64,000 bases of DNA from Nephrocerus scutellatus (GCA_947095585.1 OX352762.1:24714669-24778668), one strand, 5' to 3'; shown: positions 11,660 through 22,525, numbered from the stretch's first letter. A program made the numbers and translations. Notes: generated from the letters alone by a model not told the origin.

Positions 11660-12090
11660 GTGATTCCTCTTGTATATTATAGAAGCAAGTTCGTAAGCAT
11701 AAATATCTGGTCGATCGTTGACTAGTTCTTTCTGAAGCCTGATGATATTCATCGATGATTTTATTTCTAATGACCCACTAAGTCACTGCGCCAAAAAGCT
11801 TGTTAGTAGAATTTAAAAATGATATACCTCTATAGTTTACTACAATGACCCACATTACTAGTCACTTCTTTTGCAATGGAAATATAATCGAGATCAATAG
11901 GCTTTCTGGCATTTCCGAAAATTCGATTGAATTCCTTACAAGCGTTGATAATAAGTAACGTGTACAATTTTCATAAAACTCTAATGAAATAAAATCGTCT
12001 CCTCCTGGTCCCAGGTACTTTCTTACTTTTGACATTTTCGACTACATTTTGAACAACCTCTGGAGATAATGGTTCTTCTTTATTAATAAT
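11660..12090 (-). pseudogene. LINE reverse transcriptase N-terminal fragment, other family
   Basis: Minus-strand frames give, in order, NSKSKKVPGPGGDDFISLEF, RNSIEFSEMPES.LISIIFP, NYRGISFLNSTNKLF and EYHQAS..RTSQRSTRY. These match the finger/motif 0-1 segment of a LINE RT (the usual K..PGxD, W..A.I.PI.KK, NYRGISLLN and GFRKGRST blocks). Stops and frameshifts interrupt the frame, and neither endonuclease nor catalytic palm is present. It is not family A, B or LOA as judged by sequence, and resembles RTE/L1-type RTs. It abuts the LOA 3' end at ~11650. Confidence 0.65.
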
Positions 12091-13985
12091 AGTATACTAT
12101 ATTAGCTAGTAAGCTACACCACCACTAGTTTTAAAACGTTTTAAGAGAATAAATAAAAGTTAATCTTTTGCCGCTTAAAGCTTTGCCGTTTCCATTAGTT
12201 ACGGACTTCATTACATACAACTGCAACTAGCAAGAGGGAAAATAAAAGTTTGAGAATTTTCCTTAGAAGTGCCCAGCTATATTTACAAAATGAATGGTCT
12301 AACCCATTTTACGATAATGGGAACAGGCAAATCTAAGTACTGCTACTGAATTGTCATCAAATTTTTTGCATTTAAAGGGTTCACCTACTTCATCTATGCT
12401 TGTGGCAGACCAATTTGCCCGCCTGATTATAAAAAAATAAGAATAGAGTGTCTATAGATACATCTTAGCATGTTGAGGGCAAAATATTATTTTCAGCAAG
12501 AACTTCAATTAGTATTTAATGTTTAATACTAGAACGACCTAAAACAATTGCTTCAAACAAACTACAAAAATGAAATGGCTGTGAATCGATAGCACCAGAG
12601 TCTTGAAAATATCGCCTGAGTTGCAATGCAAGCAATGGCGAGCTAAGTGAAGGATTCCTCCTCTCCTGGTCTAAAAAAACGATTCCGATTTTATCTTTGC
12701 TTTTATGTGCTTTAAAGGACTTTTTAACAGCAGGAATGTTCGAGTATCCCCTTTCAATTCACTGATACATGAAGTCGAAGCTGAAGGATACGATGTCTGA
12801 CCATGCTTCCCAGCAAAAAAAAAAAAAAAAAATCGGGATATATTACGATTATGACACAGACAGGAAAAATGTCATTTCAAATAATTCGCTTTGCCTCTTA
12901 ACTACGAGCCAAAATGGGATGTGGATGCCGGAAACCTTCAATTGCTCGTACGTTGGTGCTGCTGGAGCACATTGTGATGCCTGCAAAGCTAACTCGTATA
13001 CCTACATAGGATTGCACAAAAAAGTGGGAATCATCACAATTTGGCAGGCAATCGTAATCGATTTTGAAGGTGTCAGATTTCAGTGAGATTATCTCGCCTG
13101 TAACACATGACGTTAGGAGGATTGTGTTAGGTCGTAACAGAAAATCAAACGTAGAACGGTCATAATCCCACATTTGAACAGCAGCACAGCACAGAAAGCA
13201 CCATCAAGAAATAGAATAAAGAAATAAAATGACGGTAAGTTGCAGGTTGTTATTTAAACTCAAAAATGCACTAGTAATTGGTGCATGGATACAACAGGAA
13301 ATAAGGTGCTATAAAAAAAATCTTGAATTTTGTAAAATGGTTGTAAAATTGTGATAATACGTGTATTAAGCGATTTATTACAGGTAACACGTGGTGCATC
13401 GTGTGCCAAACAAAAAGGAAAAATTTCTTTAAGTTGGCAATGCACTTGCAACTCTTAACGAGTGCAAGTTTTGATGGAGCACGTTTTAGTAGCAACATAA
13501 ATAATAATATCACCTTGCGGGTGTTAGGTGCCACATGATCGTTGTAACGTTAAACAGGTGAAAAGAGAAGCATTACCAAAAGTTTGATTTAAAGATGTTA
13601 GAAATGGTGCCAAATGTATCCAAGGATATATGATAAGGTAGTAGAATTCGAAAGTTACTTGCAATAAATTTTATTTTTTTTTATATTTTGTTACATCCTC
13701 AAGGGATTTTAACCCACAGCGTGGGTGTTAGGGAATTAGGGGAATGAAGAAAAGCAAAGGATACATGCTCAATGTGTCTTAAATGTCAGCGAATCATACA
13801 GACGTAGAAACACATATCCCGGTATTTTTTTCCACATAATTAGCGAGCGGTTAAAAAAGGAATCTCTGCATTGGTAGGTACGTTCGAAGAGGCTCAGTGG
13901 TGAACCCGAAGATTCGAGTTGAGGTGCGAGTATTGTGGATTGCACTTAGATATTTCTTTGGAACACCGCTTGTGGTAAAAGCGAT
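12091..13985. other. Non-coding AT-rich DNA, nothing recognised
   Basis: An A19 run lies at ~12814-12832. The short ORFs around 12.8-13.5 kb have no recognisable domain, and no RNA gene was seen. Confidence 0.5.
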
Positions 13986-13989
13986 ATGT

Positions 13990-14600
13990 TTTACTTACTT
14001 AAATCCTCTCACCCCTCGAGGGGCATAGGGCGTCAACAACGCATACGCGTCATCTTGTTCGGATTTCTGCAACGCGTTTGAGCGGCATGCAACTCTTTCC
14101 AAAAGTGCTTGTTTCCTCCTCGACTGCCCTACGCCACGTTTGCCAAGGGCGTCCCGCTTATCTGCATGCCTGTTTGAGCGGATTCTACTGCATAGCATAT
14201 TTCATCGCTCCGTAGTGTATCCACTCCAATCCAATCCACTCTCACTTCCTCCTTCGTACAATAATGTATGTCTATAGTCTCTTGGTCCGTTCTAAGATAG
14301 AGTTAGTCGTTAGAGATACGATTTTGCCAAAAAATCCTTAAGATGATTCTTATAGAAATTTTCTTACGAACGTTTGCAGCTTGCAGGTTATAGTGATATC
14401 CACCTTCCAAGTACTGCACCCATATAAGAGTACTGATTCTACGTTGGAGCGGAACAGTCGAAATTTTGTTCTCAAGCTGAAAATATTGTTTTCTAGACTT
14501 TCGATAGCATTTCGAACGCAGCTTTTGCCTTCCCGATTTTGCTGCACACATCCAGATCCGTGCAACCGCGGTCAGTGCGTTTTGGAAGTCAAAAGTAGGT
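13990..14600 (-). pseudogene. RTE-like LINE, RT C-terminal/3' end fragment
   Basis: On the minus strand, GxxDLDVCSKIGKAKAAFEML-like sequence (~14550) is followed by LRTKFRLFRSNVESVLLYG (14480-14420) and WKVDITIT, and finally a basic tail (GRPWQTWRRAVEEE, ~14150). It ends near 13990 in TAAGTAAGTAAAA. This is the same protein region as the end of family A but clearly diverged, so it belongs to a sister family. It is 5' truncated and frameshifted, leaving no active site. Confidence 0.75.
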
Positions 14601-14611
14601 AGCTATTTCAT

Positions 14612-16056
14612 TCAGCATGTTGATGACGGGAATCGTTTCTCCTGGGAAACATGCTGTGGCCTTGGAGTCAACCCTGGGGAGACTAAATGGTATTGTTTAC
14701 CACTAAATCCAAAATACCGGCCTTTATCCTTCCAAAACTCAATGGTAAAAGTCTCAGACTTACCCCCAGCGTTAAATATCATGGATAGGAAGCTTACCTG
14801 GAAGACTAACATAGGGAACATAGCTAAAAAGCGTGCGTTGCCCCACAGCAAAACCATCGACAGAAAATGTGATTTTCAACCAAAGACGGCTCGGTTGTAC
14901 ACAGCTGTTGTGCGGCCAATTCTTACCTATGGTGGTCTGGTGGCCAGCGGTGATGAAGAAGTATAACGCCTCCAAACTCAGCAGATAACAGCGTTCATCA
15001 GCAGTAGGCATCACAGCAGCTCTACGGTCTTGTCCGACCGAGGCCCTTAACACCATTGTGCACCTATTATCTCCTCACATATTTATCAATGTTGCCACGT
15101 ACAGTACAGTACGATTCAGAGAATCTGAGTGGCTTATTACTAAACTGTAATATACTGTTGACAGTACCTGAAGGTTTGATACCATCATAAACTGACTACT
15201 GCATCCCTAAATTTAGCTTTAACTCTTCGTTCAGTATCGAGTTTCATATCAGGGAAAACTGGAAGAATGCGGCAGTAACAAGGCAATTTGACGCAACAAT
15301 ATTAACTAACGGATCCAAGATGAAGAATGGAGTCGGAGCAAGTATTTTCTCGAATGATCTAAGTCTGTCAAGGTCATACAAGCTAGCCGATTCAGCTAGC
15401 ATCTTTCAGGTAGAGATTGTAGCAATTAGGGAGGCCTTCAGGGCACTAAGGCTTAGTAGAGTACAAATCGGAAGGGTTGGCATATGTGTCGAAAGGCAAT
15501 TTGCCATAAGGGCGATTTATGCGACCACAATAAACTCGAACCCCGTACAGCAGTGCCAAGAAGAATTGGCCTCGATCAGCCAGTTCCTGGAAATCACCAT
15601 AGTATGGGTGCCGAGGCACAGTAATATAGAGGGTAACGAGAGGGCGTACGAGTTGGCTAAGATATGCGTCGCTATGAACACCGCCTCTATGGAGAGGGTT
15701 AGCTGTTCACGGGGCTCAGTAAAAGAGCAAATTCTTTCCTTTTTAATACAAAGACACAGCTCATGTGGAGCATTCTATCGAAATATGCCATATCAAAATT
15801 GATGTGGCCAGCCTACAGCAAAAGGAAAACCACTGAGTTGTTATCTAGAAGCCATGCTGCTTAGTTGGGTATATCACATAACAACTTTTGCAGAAGTTGC
15901 AAAGATGAAAATGAGAAAGAAACTCTCACATACTTAAATAAACCACTTAAATATCCATGCTAGGTCCATCGAGACTTGTGGTATCAAAATATCGCACACT
16001 TGCGCTAATTGAGGACCTTGCAAGTACAGCGGGGTCCACCATTGTACCTACCTACC
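14612..16056 (+). mobile_element. LOA/I-group LINE, 5'-truncated (RT end, RNase H, 3' end)
   Basis: The element begins at RT motif D (GLGVNPGETK, ~14650) and continues with MDRKLTWKTNI (~14785) and LYTAVVRPILTYG (~14900). RNase H (15.3-15.7 kb) and a C-terminal knuckle (CRSCKDENEKET, ~15890) follow. It ends in an ACCTACCTACCTACG short repeat at ~16040-16056. It is distinct in sequence from the LOA copy at 45 kb. Several frameshifts occur between the parts. Confidence 0.75.
15290..15802 (+). pseudogene. RNase H domain of an I/LOA-group LINE
   Basis: An open frame of about 160 codons from ~15320 is preceded in the same frame by the start of the domain. It reads KNGVGASIFSNDLS, FQVEIVAIREAFRAL (catalytic E position), VERQFAIRAI (normally SDSQAAI, so the catalytic Asp is lost) and WVPRHSNIEGNERAYELA (normally GHxxIxGNExADxLA). 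The fold is clear but two catalytic acids are substituted, so the enzyme is probably dead. The preceding TNGSKM stands in for the usual TDGSKM. Confidence 0.75.
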
Positions 16057-16205
16057 TACGATGCTTAACAAAGACTTTCGATTTATTAAAGAATACAACA
16101 TTTTAATTGGCAGATTTAATATTTTAATAGTTTTCGACATGCCATCGCAAAATCACAGTTTTTTGTCAAGATATATTCCCAGATATTTTATTGAATTTTG
16201 CAACT
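16057..16205 (-). pseudogene. Jockey-clade RT scrap
   Basis: The minus strand reads SIKYLGIYLDKKL, then KTIKILNLPIKMLYSLINRK and SLLSI. This is the jockey-type RT segment 'KYLGITLDxKLxF…YPLLNRKSxLxxxNKLL'. It is fused at ~16205 to the 3' end of the RTE-like element at 16.2-19.3 kb and cut off at ~16057 by the end of the plus-strand LOA-type element. Only about 50 residues remain. Confidence 0.55.
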
Positions 16206-16239
16206 CCACTTCCAAATCAACGAAAAGCGAATCGCAGCA

Positions 16240-16750
16240 AACTAATCGGTATTTCCAAATTGAGGTCAGAGTACCAAAGGCATCACGAGCTTTATTAATT
16301 CTACTTTTAACGTCCAGATCCGTACCGCCATTTGCAGAAACAATACTGCCAAGGTAGTTAAACTGTTCGACTTCTTCCACTGGCGTCTTCTGTATAATAA
16401 TAAGCTGTTGTGTGGAGCTGCCTGTGAGCATTATTTTTGTCTTTTTGCTGTTTATTCTTAGCCCACTCGCCTCTCCCTTCACTTTCAGTGTTTGGCACAT
16501 CCCGTTCAGCCCACTGATGTTATTAGCCAGGAGGCATATGTCATCGGCATAGTCTAAATGACTGAGCCTTTCAAACGGTCTCCACTGAATGCCCTGTCGC
16601 TCCGCTGTACCAACACTGCCCGTCAATACGTCGTCCATCGCCAGCAGGAAGAGGATTGGCGATAGAACATCACCCTGTCTAACACCCTGTTTCACTGCGA
16701 AGGAGTCGGATTGCTGTCCATTGTGTAAAACAAAACACCTTGCGTTGTTG
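16240..16750 (-). pseudogene. Family C reverse transcriptase, C-terminal half
   Basis: An uninterrupted minus-strand frame encodes CFVLHNGQQSDSF, VKQGVRQGDVLSPILFLLA (motif B), LSHLDYADDICLL (motif C with the catalytic YADD), ASGLRINSKKTKIM (motif D), EQFNYLGSIVSANGGTDLDV (motif E) and RINKARDAFGTLTSIWK. The frame has no stop for about 150 codons. Right after this it joins jockey-type sequence, so the natural RT C-terminus and 3' UTR are missing. The upstream half lies beyond the mariner at 18056-18600. Confidence 0.9.
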
Positions 16751-16752
16751 TA
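16751..16752. repeat. TA target-site duplication, left
   Basis: TA immediately before the left mariner terminus. It is paired with TA at 18056-18057 and expected for the Tc1/mariner superfamily. Confidence 0.85.
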
Positions 16753-16775
16753 ATGGGTGTTTTTTTAGGAGGTTT
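16753..16775 (+). repeat. Left terminal inverted repeat of the mariner
   Basis: A(T/C)GGGTG, a T-run, AG(G/A)GGTT matches the right end in inverted orientation with a few mismatches and a one-base T-run difference. It is the expected transposase binding and cleavage end. Confidence 0.85.
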
Positions 16776-16864
16776 GTTTTTCCGATAGATGTCGTTTTAT
16801 TTTATGACAGTTGTTTTGACAGCTCAAAGTGGCATTTCTACTCAGTATTGTTTGGCAAATCATT

Positions 16865-17950
16865 ATGAATAGGTTAACTCCAGAACAACATTTTCAAATC
16901 GTGGAAATTTATTTTCAAAATCAGTGTTCAATTAAAAATGTTTATAGAGCACTTCGTGAATTTTATGGTGCACATAATCGTCCGTCAGAGACCACCATAA
17001 AGAACGTAATTACCAAATTTCGGTCTACATTCACTCTTTTGGATGCCAAGCCACCGACAAGAATGAGAAGAGTTCGTACAGAAGAAAATATTGCTGTCGT
17101 TGAGGCCAGTGTCGAAGAAAACGACAATTTATCGATTCGTCGTCGTGCTCAGAAAATTGGACTTTGTCCATCGACTTTATGGAAAATTTTACGTAAAGAT
17201 TTGGGTTTGGTGCCATACAAAATTCAATTGGTGCAAGAATTAAAGCCACACGACCATCGTTTGCGCCGTGAATTCAGTGATTGGTCGTTAAATCAATTGA
17301 ACGAAGATCCATTTTTTTACCGTAAAATTCTCTTCAGTGATGAGGCGCATTTTTTGTTAAATGGATACGTCAACAAACAAAATTGTCGCATTTGGAGCAA
17401 AGATAATCCACACGCCGTTCAAGAATTACCAATGCATCCTGATAAATGTACTGTTTGGTGCGGTCTATGGGCTGGTGGGATCATCGGTCCATATTTCTTT
17501 AAAAATGAGGAAGGACGACGCGTTACCGTGAATGGAAATCGATACAGAACCATGTTAAATGAGTTTTTGTTGTCAAATCTTGAAGATATGGATATGGATG
17601 AAATGTGGTTTCAACAAGATGGTGCCACTTGCCATACAGCACGTGAAACAATCGACTTATTGAAAGAAACTTTCAACGACAACATTATTTCGAGAAATGG
17701 TCCGGTGAATTGGCCTCCGCGTTCGTGCGATTTGACGCCACTCGATTACTTTTTGTGGGGATACGTGAAGTCATTGGTTTATGTGGATAAACCTCAATCG
17801 ATTGACGCTTTGGAAACCAATATTCAACGTGTCATTGCTGACATACGCCCTCAAATGCTTGAAAAAGTGCTGGAAAATTGGACCTCCAGAATGACATTTG
17901 TGAAAAATAGTCGTGGTAGCCATATGCCAGAAATTGTGTTTAAATGTTAA
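16865..17950 (+). CDS. Mariner-type DD41D transposase, intact (361 aa)
   Basis: A cut-and-paste transposase acting in the nucleus on the element's own ends. I place the start at ATG 16865 (MNRLTPEQH), where the family's N-terminal helix-turn-helix begins; an in-frame ATG lies 12 codons upstream at 16829. Domains: DUF4817-like HTH (~1-55), a second HTH (~70-125, including SIRRRAQKIGLCPSTLWKIL), then the DDE_3 catalytic core. Catalytic Asp residues are D159 (FSDEAHF), D252 (FQQDGATCH) and D294 (LTPLDYFLWG), with 41 residues between the last two. The frame is unbroken to TAA at 17948. The length fits the family, so it is potentially active. Confidence 0.95.
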   Translation: MNRLTPEQHFQIVEIYFQNQCSIKNVYRALREFYGAHNRPSETTIKNVITKFRSTFTLLDAKPPTRMRRVRTEENIAVVEASVEENDNLSIRRRAQKIGLCPSTLWKILRKDLGLVPYKIQLVQELKPHDHRLRREFSDWSLNQLNEDPFFYRKILFSDEAHFLLNGYVNKQNCRIWSKDNPHAVQELPMHPDKCTVWCGLWAGGIIGPYFFKNEEGRRVTVNGNRYRTMLNEFLLSNLEDMDMDEMWFQQDGATCHTARETIDLLKETFNDNIISRNGPVNWPPRSCDLTPLDYFLWGYVKSLVYVDKPQSIDALETNIQRVIADIRPQMLEKVLENWTSRMTFVKNSRGSHMPEIVFKC

Positions 17951-18032
17951 ATGCCAAAAAATTATCTACCAAATAAAAAAAAATTTTGGTCATTTCATAA
18001 TTTTATATGTGTTTTATTCAAAAAAAAAATCG

Positions 18033-18055
18033 GCAACCTCTTAAAAAACACCCGT
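18033..18055 (-). repeat. Right terminal inverted repeat of the mariner
   Basis: AACCTCTTAAAAAACACCCGT is the inverted counterpart of the left end. Confidence 0.85.
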
Positions 18056-18057
18056 TA
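18056..18057. repeat. TA target-site duplication, right
   Basis: The second TA copy. Together with 16751-16752 it marks a TA that formed part of a Tyr codon in the interrupted LINE RT. Confidence 0.85.
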
Positions 18058-18600
18058 GGACTCTCTAATAATGGCAACAATTTTTGGGGGAATTCCTCTA
18101 CCAAGCAACGATCTCCATACACATTCTCGGGTAACTCGATCAAAGGCCTTCTCAAAATCCACGAACATGGTGTCGATATGGTCGACACATGATCGACCAC
18201 TGCGGAAGCCAGCTTGATGCCTCTTGAGTGTAGATTCGATTCTATCCTTTATCCGCACGAGAATGATGGTTGCCATTAGTTTTGGGAAAACAGACAAAAC
18301 GATGTTACCTCGCCAATTGTTGCAATTCTTAAGGTCACTTTTATTTAGCAGCTTAACAATGACACCATCCTTTCAGTCCTTGGGATAGCTTTCGTTTTCC
18401 CAAATAATTTGTATCAACGGATGTAGAATACTAGCCATTGTTACGGGATCGGCTTTCAGGAATCCAGCTACTTTGTTGGTTTTGAGGAGATTTATTGAAT
18501 TTTGGATTTCCGATTCTGAAGGGGGTTCGCTGTCGATACCCCTATAGGACCTGCGCATCTCGTTAAGTTGGAGCACTCTGCTCAGCGGAATTCTCATTTA
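18056..18600 (-). pseudogene. Family C reverse transcriptase, N-terminal half
   Basis: On the minus strand the pieces are the pre-RT region (SESEIQNSINLLKTNKVAGF, ~18520), WENESYPKD, then after a frameshift DGVIVKLLNKSDLKNCNNW RGNIVLS (~18330), RIESTLKRHQAGFRSGRSCV and HIDTMFVDFEKAFDRV (motif A with the first catalytic Asp) and GRGIPPKIVAIIRES, where the mariner interrupts. About 20 residues usually present between DHI and FVDFEKAF are missing. Continues in 16240-16750. Confidence 0.85.
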
Positions 18601-19330
18601 GCACGGCACAAAAATGATCCTTCCATCTGCGTAGCTGATCCTCAATTGATGCCAAAAGTGTGCCATCCACATCCATTACAGGATGATTGGTGTTGCTTTT
18701 TTTCCCAATAACTTGTTTGGATATTTGGTACAGTTCACGGATATCTCCTCTTCTTGCAGCGTTTTCCGCATTATCTGTGAGTCCATCTTAACTCACCCTC
18801 CTGTCACGTCTCACTCAGCGATAGACCATCAATGTGTGCAATGCGATACTCGCTTCGCAATTCAGCCTTTCGTTGAACATCTGCTTCGGCATTTATTTGC
18901 ATTTTCAACGATTTGCGAAGTTCGATTTTATCCCAGGTTTCTTGGGATATCCAAGAGTCTCCAACTCTTGTCCGCTTGGGTACAATTTCTGATCCAGCCT
19001 CCATAAAATCACTTTTTATTTCACCCCACATCTCATCAATTGTTGAATGCTGAATTCCGTTTAATGACGAAGCTCTGTCGTTAAGGGTGGTGACATAGTT
19101 ACGACGAATGTTGGGATCGTTTAAAGCATTCGTATTGAATTTTGAACTCCTTGCTGCATCCTGCGCTTGTCTTTGTACGGCAGCGGTGCGTAGTCTGGGA
19201 CTCATCAGAACCAAAAGGTGGTCACTTCCCACATCGGCATTTCTTATACTACGGACATCACATATAGACTTCCTCCATCGCTGCTGAATCATGATCTGAT
19301 CAATTTGGTTTTCAGTTTGATGTTTTTTCA
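18601..19330 (-). pseudogene. Family C endonuclease end and linker
   Basis: The minus-strand frame 19292-18804 carries IQQRWRKSICDVRS, then DVGSDHLLVLMSPRLRT (the catalytic SDH of AP-like LINE endonucleases) and a charged linker (TWDKIELRKSLKMQINAEAD). A frame change near 18800 leads into RGDIRELYQI and SIEDQLRRWKDHF (~18640). The start of the endonuclease is absent: homology fades at ~19330 just before TENQID. This is a typical 5' truncation for a LINE. Confidence 0.8.
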
Positions 19331-21175
19331 GTTTTTGATGTACAGACGAAAAAAGCGGTTACACAAAAAGCTTTCAATAATTTTAATTAAGTATGTGGGG
19401 AAATTATGATTTTTCAATTTTTGCAAAAGCGGCATAAAAGCATACCGTGCCACACGGGCCTTTTGAACATCTAACAAGATAAGACTAGTGGACTTTTGGA
19501 AATACATTCTAACATGTTTACTGTTGCACTCTTCCCTTCAATTTCACGCAGTTCATTGATTGGTAGCAGTTTAGTTTGACAACATGACTGAGTATTTGTT
19601 GGTTTTGGTCAATTCAGTTTGCGATTAATTGAGTAGACAGTTTTTTTTTGCTTGTTCAAGAAACTTATATTATATTGCTATGCTAATTTTTTAATTAAAA
19701 AATTAATTAGATGTCCAGTGTCTTTGCTTCAATAATATCTTCCAAAAAGAGCGAACTCTTTTAAATAACTTCTACCATGAAATTCTTTATTGAAATTCTT
19801 CACCCACATACGTAATGTGAAAGTATAAGCCAAACGACTGCCATTTATTGTATGCAGCAGGTGTTCTTGGCAATTTTTTTTATTTCATTTCTGATACAAT
19901 ATATCGTTAGCAGGTTCAACCCCCGGATAGATGTATAAGTGTACATAATCTCTGTTAAGGAGCTCAAGCTATAAAAAAAACACAACATAAAGATGATATA
20001 TGCATTTCACCTGTGTGCACAGTGCAGTGTCAGAGTTCTGTTAAATTTCGAGCACAGAATGGATGGGAATTGAATTTCGTTCCATAGTAGTAGTACTTGC
20101 AAAAGGAAAAAAGGGAAAATTATTATTTTTGGCCATTGTGATTATTATTTTGAGAAATGGGAGAGGGCGGTGCATTATTGCATACAAAGCGAAAAAAATA
20201 AAAGAAAGAGGACAAAAGGATAATGCAACTCAGTGTGTACTTACGTTTTATTTGCACCAAACATGAAAGTCCATTAAAATCGCAAACAGGCAAAATCCTT
20301 CTGTTTCTCACTGTAACAGTTGTGGCCATGGCCATCAGATTCGTTCGTTCCCATTACAATGGCCTCGATCGATGAAGACACACCGAGTTGAGAGTTGAGT
20401 TTGTGCACGTTACGAGTAATGCGATGAATAGTGGCAATACTAGTAATAGAAGTAGAAGTAATTGAAATTGAAAAGAGAACGAACAAAAGAGAATATTAAA
20501 GCCAGTGAAATAGCATTATTATTCTAAGTTTCAATTTTAAATTAGATTATAACTACAAGTACTGTACTCGTCTAAGTGTAATGCAAATGCTCTGTGTACA
20601 GTGTTGAGTAAATGTTCTAAACAGCGATTTCTAATAAAATATAAATCATCCTAAACGATAAATTAATGCCGGTGCTAATCATCTTTTTATGTGAATGTCT
20701 TAACCATTAATTTTCAATTTAAAAAAACAATTAAATTAATTTGCTTTGCTAGACTAAAGTTTTGTATTTTCACTATTCATCAGCACTGTATGTACTTAGA
20801 GTGCAAACAACAATTACAGACAAATTGCAAAGAACAGGAAAATTAGTCGATGTTTACAAGGATTAAATGTGTACCAATTCCTGTTCTAGTCTATGCGTCG
20901 CCTTTCATTCCCCTGATGGTACATAGATACTCTCCATTTCTTATGAAATTAGACATTGTTCAATACATGCTTCTCTTATGTATTATAATCGTTTGGTCAG
21001 GTCAGCTTATGGAAATTGGAGCGTTCTTGAACAAGGTTAGCTTTAATTGCAAATTCAAATGCAAGCATACCAATTATGAGTTTTGCATCTCGGTTCGGGA
21101 ATCAACATTTCGTTGATTTCCTGTTGATTTATTTAACCGAAGTTCTTTACTGTTAATTTCAATTAATATTTAGCC
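19331..21175. other. Non-coding AT-rich DNA, nothing recognised
   Basis: No domain-bearing ORF or RNA gene was found. The overlapping short ORFs at 20.06-20.49 kb and 20.85-21.12 kb have no recognisable content. Confidence 0.5.
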
Positions 21176-21179
21176 ACAG

Positions 21180-21850
21180 CAGTAGCGTAACTATACCTTC
21201 CCAGTAAAAAAGTCACGTTGTAATTTAATTTTAATAAATTACTTAAGCAGTTACCCAACAATATTACTAATACTGTGTGCATTTTAGTTACATATCTTTT
21301 AATTTTTATTTTCAAAAGGTAAACTATCTTAAGTCGACTTAAGAGAATTTCTTACATTTCAGTGCGTGTTGTTCACCATTTTAATACACGTAGTTGGCTG
21401 TAATCCACGTGTTTGTATAGAACTTGAATCCCGATTTATTGAACAGTTTTTCATCTTAAGTCCAAAAAAATTCATTTGAGCATTTGCGTAAATATCTTAA
21501 GTCCACATAAGACGATTTATCTAATAAACCTAATCACCTAAAAAAGTGCACTAATTAAGTTAAGGTGTTTTTGCTCCAACAATAATTGGCATTACCTGAT
21601 AAGGTAAAACATCTTAAGACGATATACGTTGGAGTTTGCTCCGTGTAATTTACTACAAATTATGTTCCTAAGTTGACTTACGATGAAATGCAAGTGAAAT
21701 GCAAGTTAGATGTGTGAAAAGGTAAATCTGCTTAGGATACAAATTTCGAAATAAGAAATTCTTAGATTTATGTCGACATAAGATGTTATGCCAGTTGCAT
21801 CAGGCAATCGATTTCCAAATAAATTCAACTTAAGATATTATTTCACTACA
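21180..21850. repeat. Cluster of degenerate CTTAAGTC/GACTTAAG palindromes
   Basis: Related palindromic or half-palindromic motifs recur. There is a perfect 16-bp CTTAAGTCGACTTAAG at 21328-21343 and a perfect 14-bp TTATGTCGACATAA at 21768-21781. Imperfect forms lie near 21490 (CTTAAGTCCACATAAG), 21605 (CTTAAGACG), 21667 (CTAAGTTGACTTACG), 21730 (CTTAGG) and 21827 (CTTAAG). Spacing is irregular (~70-160 bp). Function is unknown. Confidence 0.5.
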
Positions 21851-22425
21851 GTGCAGACGATAGTTAGAGTTGTTTCTATATTTCTATAATGTCTAATACT
21901 TCATTTACATTTGGGCCATGCGAGAAAAAATGAGCAGGACGGCGTTAAATAGAAATTGTGGTCAGATAGACGACTTCTATATTTCTTCAATTTTACCATA
22001 ATGCTATTGATAATATTTTCCTTGCAGATATAAAATAACTGTAACATTCGCGTAGTGTCAATCTCTTCTGGCTAACCACAACTTCAATTTAACCCGCCCG
22101 CCCGCTCTTTTTTTCACACCCGGCTATAGTCTAAGTCTAGTCTTTAAAAAGTGTTTGTGAGAGCAAAGCAAAGTAGCAAATATTGCGTTGTGGAGAACAG
22201 TTATTTCTTATGAAATTTTATTTTTACGCGTAGCGCTTGGTGAATTGTCCAGTCTGTTGTCTGTAAGGAACATTTTTTAACAAAAGTGTTTGTAAGACTG
22301 TGAGCGAGCAGTGTTCGTCAAAAATTTACACTGTGTTTTTTTATTCACCCGGGGTAACTTTACTCTGTACACTGTGTTTTTATCGTGAACCGAGCACGAT
22401 ACGGTGTATACACAGTTTGCTATTT
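21851..22425. other. Non-coding DNA, one inverted-repeat relative
   Basis: Nothing gene-like was found. GGGTAACTTTACTC at 22352-22365 is a copy of the arm of the inverted repeat at 23761-23842. Confidence 0.45.
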
Positions 22426-22462
22426 TTAAATTCTCTATATTAACTTCACTTGCCCGTGTGTT

Positions 22463-22525
22463 TGTGGGTTTGTGGGCTTGTGGGTTTGTGGGCTTGTGGG
22501 TTTGTGGATTTGTGGATTTGTGTGT
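22463..22525 (+). repeat. TTGTGGG/CTTGTGGG microsatellite core
   Basis: About eight imperfect units of 8 bp (TTTGTGGG and CTTGTGGG alternating, then TTTGTGGA). The equivalent slot in copy 2 is filled by a different simple repeat. Confidence 0.85.

Larger units (their letters stand above)
16753..18055 (+). mobile_element. Complete rosa-like DD41D mariner, 1,303 bp
   Basis: Imperfect terminal inverted repeats of about 22 bp (ATGGGTGTTTTTTTAGGAGG left; ACGGGTGTTTTTTAAGAGG as reverse complement of the right end) and flanking TA duplications define the ends. The single ORF is intact. The aspartate spacing (D-41-D) matches the DD41D group, described as rosa in Ceratitis rosa (family knowledge; subgroup assignment is inference). 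The element is inserted within the RT of a minus-strand LINE and looks much younger than its surroundings: there are no stops or frameshifts. Confidence 0.93.
16206..19330 (-). mobile_element. RTE-like LINE (family C), 5'-truncated, split by a mariner
   Basis: The minus strand runs from the end of the endonuclease (~19330) through linker and RT to ~16206, with the mariner (16753-18055) inserted in the RT. Removing the mariner and one TA copy restores a continuous RT frame at the junction (…IIRES-Y-NNARCFV…). The family is related to A (shared SCVDHI, DFEKAFD, GVRQG and LDYADD) but distinct. Besides the mariner it has a small deletion before motif A and several frameshifts, so it had decayed independently. 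Confidence 0.85.
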
